A stretch of DNA of 64,000 bases from Linyphia triangularis (lineage: Eukaryota; Arthropoda; Arachnida; Araneae; Linyphiidae), in NCBI GenBank assembly GCA_963978545.1, contig OZ021732.1, forward strand, positions 34,130,123 through 34,194,122, written 5' to 3'. The position numbers and the translations under genes were made by a program. Positions 35,301-45,700 of the stretch are shown here, in pieces. The notes under the pieces were generated by a model. It was not told where the DNA came from and did not search any database. It was given only the letters and a program-made list of their open reading frames with translations. Position 1 is the first letter of the stretch; the number at the start of each line of letters is the position of its first letter.

Positions 35301-36718
35301 GTATTTTACTGATTACAAAAGAAATTCAAGATGGCAGCCACGTGGCTGTCTTTCACCACATAGATTTTTCTAGACTCTTGATATGTTGTTCAGGACATTT
35401 TTCTGAGTCTTAAAAACCTTTTGTTGCGATTTGTTTGAGGTTTTCATCTAGAATGACCGCACTATAGTTGTGTTGTAGTTAAATAAAATCTCGGAATTAA
35501 AACCAAAATAAGAATCGAGAAATGAGCAGAAAGATTTCACTGTAACTTCAATCAGCTAATTTGTTTGTAATTAGTTAATATTAAGAATGAGATTGTTTGA
35601 CTTTTTTTGATAATATTACTTAGCATAATGAATACTGTAGACTGAAATACATATTGAAGATGGAAAATTGATATGCCCTTAACTTTCCTATAACTGTAAA
35701 AGTTTTTTTTCTTTTAAAAAAAAATATTTCTACTCAAATCGATTCCCACTTTTTCCTAAGTAAAACTATGGATGGCTGGAGTCTTGTATCGTTGCAATTA
35801 TTTTATAACCATTTTTTATATCTATACATTACGCCTGCATATACTTATATATTCACCATTGCAATTTTGTAAACAAAACAAATTTGTAAACAAAAGTCTG
35901 AACTTTTCTGATATTTTGTTTGAGAAATTTTACAAAAACACTCTTAGAACTATAAATGTATTTTTATAGACACAAAAAAGTTTATTGTTACCTAATATAC
36001 TTATTTTAATCATGCTTAATCTCAAATTAGTATATATTTTTAAGTTTTTAGCAATTTTATCCTTGGCATATTCTTCTTTATACATTTAACAATTTTTTAC
36101 ACTAAATCTATACTTCATATTACAGGGGATCCACATCAGTTATAAAAGTTTACAACAAGCTGAGGAAGAACTTGGCGATCTTTCTTTTCATATGTGGCGG
36201 CATATCGCTCTTCGAATTGCAAAAACCGTTATTGAAAAAGAAGAAATCTATGAAGTTTGTACTTGAGATACGGATTAGTTTTAATTTTACTATAGTGAAC
36301 GAAGTTTTCAAAGCTCCAAATTAGCATTCTTGGAAACATCGCATTCTGTCTTAAGTTTTCCGAAAAAATTTCACACCAATTGCATTTCGGATTTACTCAC
36401 ATGAGAATACTAATAATTTATAAACATTTTTAGTGATAAAATACATCCTCGTTAGTATGCAAATTCATATTTTTTACAATTTATTTATAGAGTTATCTGT
36501 TACAAGGAATTGTAATCATAACTTATAAAAAAAAAAACTGTTCAATATGACCCCTACATTTCAGCTAGATTTTAATACATTACTCGTAGGATTCATACCC
36601 TGAATGCTACATACATTTGTTATATATATTAAGACAAAGTTAGAAAATTTTAAGTTGTGTTTAATTAAAACTAACGTGTTTCCGCCAATCAACCACAAGT
36701 TTGGACTATGTTATCTTG

Positions 36719-36751
<33 letters not shown>

Positions 36752-39700
36752 TGGTTGTTGTGTTCTGTCGTATTACTTTAATGACTAAGAACACAAACTC
36801 AAATAACATTTCAATACGGATTATCGTAGATCTATATCCCTAACTATCCAATTCCGTACTGGTTAAGCACAAATTACAAAGCTGGGTAACTCTTATAATT
36901 CTTCATTTTAAAGCAAATGCGAGCCATTTTGAGCGGTTTTCGTTTCTTTCAAAACTATCATCCCACACGCCACAGTTCAAATTTGTTCTTTCTAAAAAAG
37001 TCAGTCACTCAAAAAAAGAAGGGGGGGGGGGGGAACCTATTCATTATTGTATTCCTCCTCCTATCCGGCAATATACTGTCCTCTGTTGGCCAATACTGAA
37101 ATCATTACAGGTCCTTTATAACCAATTCTTTAAATAAATCTACCATTACTGAATATCGAAAATCATTCGAAACTAGTAGAATAATAATTTCTTCATTAAT
37201 CTTGTACCACAAATCGAATTTTCAGCAGGAAGTACCAAAATGCCATCTTTGGACTGTACCTTTGTTTTAATGTCAGTGACTGTCACCACTGTTTTATAAC
37301 GATTTTATTTTTTGAGTTTCAAAAGAAAATCAAGGGCATTAAATGTTTCTGTTCTAGTTGGGAGAAGTGATCTCCCAACAATCACCTCCCTTCCCCCACC
37401 TTTTATTGACTAAATCCTTCCCTAGTTACAAAATGATATGAGCACACTACGAAATCGAACTATCCTATTACAGCGGCTAATACAGTGACATACATAAGGC
37501 ATAAATGATCTTTGTGCCATTCACAGATAAAGAAAACTAGCATGTTTTCGATCAGCCACACATGTAAGATGAAACGTGCTAAATATTATCCTTTAAATGG
37601 TTTATTCACATTGTATGGAATTCTTACTTGGGATGATATCCTTGGATAAAATTAAATATAAGAATAAAAGAAAAGATACACTAAAATATCAAAGAAAATG
37701 CCCTGGACATTTTTAATATTTAACCATTTGAAATGATTTTAAGCATGGCAATTGTTGAAATACTATATGATAATAATTCCTTAGCGAAACACTGGATTTC
37801 AACAATTCTTAAACTACTTATTCGGAGTTAAAACAAACTAATTCAGTGACATAATTAGCAGACAAACAATTCATTTTTGAAGTCATGAGATAAAGGACTT
37901 TGTATTGTTTTCCCTACAGAACTGGACGGAAGAGAGAATAAGAATCCATCTGGAAGAAGGAATCTTTCCAGACCTCGAAGAAGTCGAAGATTTCGAAGTG
38001 CACGAAGCGATTTCGGATATGGTTCTCGTCCAGGGAAGGATAATGGACTCAGACACGGACGTTGTTTACGTTGGACCAGCCTATATTCCGAACACGGTCA
38101 GGAATTTGACCATGATGGTGAGCTGTTATAGATGAGATCTTTCATAGTGAAATGCAGGCACCTGAAACTCCAGTATGTCTTTTTAAATAAAAAGACTGAG
38201 TGTTTAATATGCAACTAATTCCTAAAACGTTCCACGTCAACTGAAGTTCAAAAGAAGCGTTTATCAATTTATTTCATTAAAATATTTAAATGCGCAGGCG
38301 GGTGTAAGGTAACCAAAGTTTTTGTTTTAATCTTGATTTTTTAAAAATGGTAATTGGATTTCCTACTCAAATATTAATTGAAAGTTCTACATAAATTTTT
38401 TGTTCAACTGAATAATTTAAAACCCATATTTGTACTTTTTCTGTGAAATTTACCACTTTTCTTCACTTTAATTAATTTTCAAACGCCAGGGTTATTACAA
38501 GGTCTCCCCACCTGGTGACCTTCACTGGCGGCACTCATTCTCATTTTAGTTGCATGATTATAAAATGTTTCGATTTTGTACAGTACCCAAAAAAAATAAG
38601 GTTATGAGGATTGCACAACTTCCATTCACACTATAATACTGGTCACTGCATTTAAATTTGACGTAGATTGATGTTATTTATCGCTTTCAAATTTTCATTC
38701 ATTAAAAAAAATGGACTGTTTATTAGTTAGACGCAATATTTGATGACGACTTTTAGAACCGAAAATATAGCTCATGGTCGAATTTTTACTTTCATTTACC
38801 CATATTTTAACAAAGAGTAATGAAAGTATTGACGTCGGTAAAAAATTCCGATATTTTTTTTTTTTTTTTTTTTTTTTTTTGCACTTTCACAAATTTTTTT
38901 AAACCAGCTGATTCAAAAAAGTGTCATAGAAAAAATGTCTGTGAGTAAGTGGTCAACAGAACTCCATTGACTTACGATGTTTAACTTTGGTATACGGCTT
39001 AGTGGGCCCACAGGACCTGTTTTTAAGGTTTTCGTCAAAAGTGTGCATGCAAATAAGGAAGTCACCATTGAAAAAGTCATGTTTTTCAGCAATTTCCAAT
39101 AAAACGGTTCTAATAATTGAGATCAAAATCACTGTGTTAATATGCTTAAAGTGCTCTAAACATCCCCACCTCCGAAATTTCCGTAGAAATACGATAAAGG
39201 CTTAAAAAGGTGAAAAGAGAATGTCTATAACACCAGACTTCTCTTCCCTTAACCATCGTCCATCATCTACGGTTTCTTCTTTCTATAATTATTCATATTT
39301 ATCAAAAGCCGAATTTCGCTGATATTGGTAATGTTTTTTTGTTTTTTTCTTTACCAATGTAATAATTTTCGCCATACTAGCCTTTTTTTAAAAATAATGA
39401 AACGAAAATAGTAAATTACACCAATCCATAGCAAATTTAAATGCAGTGACCAATATTGAGTGTAAATTAAAGTGGTGCGATGTTCCACATTCCTGGTTTT
39501 TCATAAGTTTCAATAATTAAATTTTTTTATTTAATTAATAAAACTTATTTTTTCAACGTAATGGAACATTGCATACTAACCGAAACTTGTTAAATCAATA
39601 TATTATCTGATATTAATGAAACGTTTTATGCAAATTTAATTGCTACAGACATTCGCTATATTACTTTCAATTACCCATTTGTTAATGTAGGGTAATGAAA

Positions 39701-42700
39701 GTATTAAATCCAGTTAAAAAAAAAAAAAAAAGAGTTTTTTTTTTTTTTTAACTTTTTTATGTTTTTTGAAGCCGATCAAACGGTATAGGGGTTAGCGTGC
39801 TATCTTCTAGACCGCGAGGTTGCGGGTTCGAGTCCCGAGTTTGTAAATGTATGTTGGCTTGTCAAATGACGAATGTTTCGGCGCATAATAGCCCTCGTGT
39901 TGCTGACGGCGCCAGATAATCTGAAAACAACCAACCAACCATGTTCTTTGACCATCCCGAGTTCAAAAAGGAATCTAGAATAAATGTCAGTGTGTATGTC
40001 CGTGATCAGTGTAACTTTCAAACAGATTGACCTACGATATTCAACTTTTACATACTGGTTTGAGGTGGCCATGGAATCTGCCATTAAACTTTTCGTCAAA
40101 ATTGCGCATGCGCATAAGGTAGATGCATTTGAGAAAAAATCATGTTTATCAGCAATGGACAATTCCAGCATTTTTTAAAAACGAGTGAAATTAGTTTACA
40201 TTAATGAAGAATTTCTTTCTGATTTCAAATATTTAATCAAAAGTTCTTTAAAAAAATTACTTATTTAAATATTAAAAAAAGAAAATGCCCCAAAACCAGT
40301 CCGATCAATACACACAACAAAATCTGTAATGTCAAAGCTTCTTTCCGTTTCTATGGTTATCGTGAGGTTTCTGCCAAATAGTTGGCGTTGGTAGACCATT
40401 GCAATATCCCGTACAGGTTGGCGCTATTTGCGAGAAACTTGCAAACCTGGTTTCCGCTGCCGCATTTCAATCCAAGATGTTTGGGAAGCTTTGACGTCAC
40501 ATTCAATTCGAGCCGAATGAATCGTTTTCTCGCCAACGTGTAACAAGGGAACTTTGATTGCATATTAAAAAAAAGAAAAAGCGCATGGAGCAGAAATGTT
40601 TTTGTTTATGGCCTTTCCGAATCATTTAGAATTGAATAAAAAAAAAAATAAAAATGCGAGAATTGTCCATTGCTAAAAAACCACTCTAACGATTTTAATC
40701 AAATTCACTATGGTAATATCTCTTAAGGTGTTCTAAATATCCCACCTCCGAAATTTCCGTAGAACTGATATTAAGGCGTAAGAAGTTGAAAAATGAATGT
40801 CTTTAACACAAAGTTTTTTTCCCCTTGAGCATCGTCCATCAGCGACTATCTCTCTTTCTCTATTTCACTTCCAAAAAAAAAAAAAAAAAAAATAAAGATA
40901 ATGTAAAAATAATCGAAAAGTATATTTGGAAGGGAAGGGGGCAATTTAAGAACTATCGTCCAAAATATCGCCAAACTATCTATTTATTTATTTTTAAATG
41001 AAAGAAAATATGAAAACGGTACCAATACAGTCAAAACTTAAATGCAGACACCAACCACCAGTTTCGCAAACCCCTTGGCCATTATCGGCTCGAAACTGGC
41101 CAATGCCGATGTAGACCGTTGTAGACTGGCCTTCAATTTTATTTTATTTTTTTGCCTAATATGCTTGGGATTGAGTAAGTTTTACTTAGTGTATTGATAT
41201 ACCAAATTCTGAAATAAAGTCTCTCTCTCTGTAACCAATTCTGAAATAAAGTCTCTCTCTCTCTGTAACCAATTCTGAAATAAAGTCTCTCTCTGTTATT
41301 GATACTGTTGTTTCCTTACGATCACGCGTTTTTGTTCGGACGGCACACAAAAGAACTTGGAAGTGCGCTTCGGAATACCGACGTATTGGATGGATGATAT
41401 TAGTTTCTTAAAGTTAAGTTTAATTACTAAATTTAAAAAAACTAATCAAAATTAGTGTCATTAAATTTGTATATTTTGTTCTATTAACTTTTAATCATTC
41501 TTTAATTTGCGACCTGGGATCATGAATGTGCAGATTAAAGAATATTCTGGATTCGTCCATGTTGCGTACTAAGGATTATAGACATACACACATTCCCGCT
41601 TTTTTGACCAAAAATTTCGATCATTTGATATCGATGCAAATCCGAATAGTAATACAACGACTATAACATTACATGTCTGAGAGTAAAAGGTAGTATCACT
41701 GCAAGTCTCCTCCATCTTAGTTGTACCCCCCCCCCCCACACACACTTCTCCGCTCTTCCGTTTCGCTTCTGTCCAATAATACAGGGTGAGTTTAAAGTCG
41801 AGAGCACCAAAGTTTACCTGCTCGTAAAAGTACCAGTTTAAGAATTTAAACTAAAGTATACTATCACAGAGATTAGTTGAAATGTTGACTTTTATTTTTA
41901 ACGGGCAAACTTTAGGTGTTACAATTAATGTTCGAAATGATGTCCTCTTTTGCGTGTTCGTTTTGCCAAATTTCATGAGACTGCGGAACTTTGCAGTATT
42001 GATGTTAGATATGATTAGTTGAAATGATGCGATGTTCGTTTTCAGTTCAGCAGTCGTATTGTGGACTATTCGGAAAACGCAGAAACTTTGTTTCAGCTTC
42101 TCAGTTTTCCCTCGTCCAAAACTTAAGGCCTACCAGCTCTTTTCTTGACAGCTACCGATTCCATTGTATTGATTTTCACCGGTTGTCTGGTGAATTAATC
42201 GTCTCACATCTGATGAATTATTGGTTACTGCTGTCTGCTGCATTAGGATTATTCTGAAGAATTCCACAAGAAATATCCTGGATATTTCTTTCGAAACTCT
42301 TCAACGACGTTGAATATGATTTTTGAGCAAAATAACACTCCAACATGACATGAACATTCAATGTTCCTGGTAAAGTTTCGTTAAGACAAAGGTCTTAATG
42401 GTGTGGAGTTTTTACTTGGTATTCGACACTCTCCCTATCTCTCTAAATATGTTGAACCGAAATACATAGTGATCCATATACATTAACCCATTAAAGACGA
42501 CTTTTGAATGGATAAACAGTCATTGTTTTTAAGTTTTACCTTGTTTATTTAGATCATTTAAGGTATATTTTGAATTTTTCAGATTTTTTGGAAAATAATT
42601 TTTATGACTCAAATTTCATTTGGCAAGTTTTCTTGTCAACCGTCTTTAATGTGTTAAGATAATCTGCAATATACGGTTACTATTTTAACTTCTAATGCAC

Positions 42701-45700
42701 TAAAGCAACTATTTACAAAGCTTAAAGCACCTAGTATCCTTGAGATTGTGTCATAATGCTTAAAATGTATAGGAGCAAAACCATAAGAGATCATCCAAAT
42801 TCATTACTTAGGACTCTTCTGTTAATCTAGCCGATTATACAAAGGAAATATGCCATAAAGTTGTAAAACATGAAATACATTCCAATGCCACTTTAATAAC
42901 TTTGTATCATTTACATTAATTGCTATGGCTTTTTTAATTTTATTCCAAAATACAAATAAAACTTGCTTGATCATTATTGTGTAGTAATATCATGTCCATT
43001 ACTTGACCTAGATAATTCGCATACGACAGAATAGTCTTAATCGCTCAAGCTTGATCACCTAAATAAATTTACTTACGATCACTGTTAAACAAAGTTAATA
43101 ACTTCATTCTACAAATATACAAATTGTATTAGTTTTTGAAGGCCTGAATTTGAATATTCTGTGTATACACTTAATTTGAACATTTGAATTTATTTTTCTA
43201 AATAAATTCAAATATACCAATCACCGTTTCAAACACACAAATAAGATTTCATTTCTAAATTTAAATATACAATCATCACCAGAAAAAAGTTTAAAAATTT
43301 ATGAATTATGATAATTCACATAAATGAAAATTTTCAACATTTGAAAACCTATTTGTAGAATTAAAGACGTTTCTCTTCTAATATAGAGCTTTTCCCTCTT
43401 AGGACTATTTAAAAGTTCAGCCTCGAGTTGTAATGATTCTTCTTCGAGAAGAAAAATACCATTCTCCTACCATAATGGGTTGGGTAGATTCTCGCAACAT
43501 TACTTACAAAGGACTCTGCTTAGTACATGGCATACGAAGAGCAAATGAAACTGATGTACAGGTGAGATGTTTTCAAAGCATATTAATAATTAAAGTCTAG
43601 TACAGGTGGATACAATTGTAGTCTCGTTTTCCTACTGAAAATTTGAAACATAAATTTAGGGGTCCAATGTGCAGAACCCGATTACTGAATAGATACGTGA
43701 GCCACGGAATTGCCATTTAAATTTTCTAGGGCCCTCCAAATCCCTTTTTCCTTGGTTCTATTTCAATTAGTATATTTTTAAACTTATACATATTAAACTA
43801 GTTTGAGACAAAGCATCCTATTCAGAAATGTTTATGTTCAAATTATTTGAGTTGTAACTCTCTTGATTAAAACTTAATTATACACAAACAAAACATGCAA
43901 TTAAGAAAAATTGAAAATAGTTTCTTTACTTCGTAAAATGCAGCTTACTTTTACAACAAGTAAGATTTTCAGTGATAATTACTAGGTAAATTAAATGATT
44001 TCCTGACCCATTGCAATGGGTGTCCTGGTTTGAAGGCAGGCTTCCCTTCCCTCGAAGTCTTGATCGGGCCCTGGCTATGTGACACAGTCTTATCATCAAA
44101 CCTTAAAGGTTTTGATGCAGCTATTTCCTCAGAGAGCCTTTTCCCACTTGATTCCACGTAATCGTATTTCATCCAGTAGAACCATAGTATGCCGTAACAT
44201 TGGACACCACATCTGCAATTACGTCTCTTAATTTTGAACTTCGTCAGATGGCGATGCGCCAACACCAGGGCTAACTCTCTGCACATCCACCCCTTTTTGG
44301 CGCACAATTTCCAAAACAATAGTTATAAAAAAATATATATATATTAAAAAAAAAACCAATTGTAATACTTAAAAACGAATTCTGATTACATAATATAGTA
44401 CAGTATAGAAGTTTTGGCAAGGTAGCTGATAATTATCTTCAATTATCAGCTACCTACAAAATACCAGTGGTATTTTTTACAAAGCTTTTGAAAGATTACA
44501 AACATGATTGAAATACACGAATGCACAAATTAAGGGGGATATTTTGTTTTATTTCTCCATCAGAAATACATTTTAAGCAATTTTCAAAATATCGGATCGT
44601 GTGACAATTCATTATTTTCCGTCATTTACCGATTCGGTTACATCCAGGATTTCCACTTATTCCCTATCTATAGATAGATTTGGATACCTTAATTCAGCTC
44701 AAAAAAGAGAAAAGGAATAGCTTTTTTTAAATTTAAATAAGTATTTTTGCTATTTACAGTGAAGTACCAAAATGTGATTTTGGAGAACTGTCGGAGCAGT
44801 AAAAATAAGATTTTGGACCACCAAAATGTGGTTTTGGAGCAGTAAATTATTACATTTAAATTAGTGATGCAGCAAATATTTTTGTATATTTCAACCTTGA
44901 TATTTCAAATTAATTTAAAGTAAAAAAAGGTGTAACTTGTTCATTATATAAGTACGTTTGCATTCTAAATTTACATTAATTAATTAATTTGATTGCATTA
45001 CTCAAAAAATAAATTAAAAAGCATGACATTTATTAACATCTTTGCCAACAATTAAAATATTAGAAGTTTTCAATGATATCATAAGGTTCGGGGCACAGCA
45101 TAGCCCTAGTGTTGCTTTTGCGCCACAAAAACTAACCAACCAATCATAAGGTTCGGTTCATCACGGAAAGTTTTACGAAATAATCTCAGTTAGAGCTACT
45201 TTTAACAACTGATGAAATAAGATTTTTTTCTTTAAATTACCTATAGAAGTTCTTCCCAATAATCCAAAATAATTTAACTGTATACAAAGTACTACCCCCC
45301 CCCTCCCCCCTTCCCATGCAAAAAAAGTGAAACAAGGCTGCTTAGCAGCAAGCATTAGATTTCATAACTTGTTTGGACTGGTAGCTTCACTTAGGTTTTT
45401 TTAGGGCTATTTGTTAATTGGAAGATATTTTTTTTTAACTCAAAAATTAAAACCTCTAACTGAAATTTGGCAATTATACTAGCATTTAATTTATATTTAA
45501 AAAAAAAAAAATAACTTCTAATGTGATTAAATAATAAATTAAAACAAGGCAAGTTGAAAAATAGTAATTTTTGTAGTGGTTTGTTTTATAACACTACTCT
45601 CCATTGTCTAAATGGATTATAGAGGGTTCCCATGTGAAATCTCAAGGTCAATGGAAACAAAATGATCTTAAGTCTGTGTAATCCATACAAAAAAAAAGAC

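Larger units (their letters stand above)
39655..40870 (-). repeat. Dispersed repeat family A, copy split by two insertions
   Basis: The terminal hairpin (ACTTTCAATTACCC near 39661 paired with GGGTAATGAAAGT near 39692) and body words match other copies. The copy is interrupted by a SINE at 39771-39940 and by an inverted-repeat-bounded element at 40151-40674, and resumes at about 40675 with the same body sequence (CCACCTCCGAAATTTCCGTAG at about 40742). Confidence 0.75.

Noticed and set aside
39800..40171. 123-codon minus-strand ORF
   Set aside because: Spans the SINE insertion junction and the family A repeat, so it cannot be an ancestral gene.
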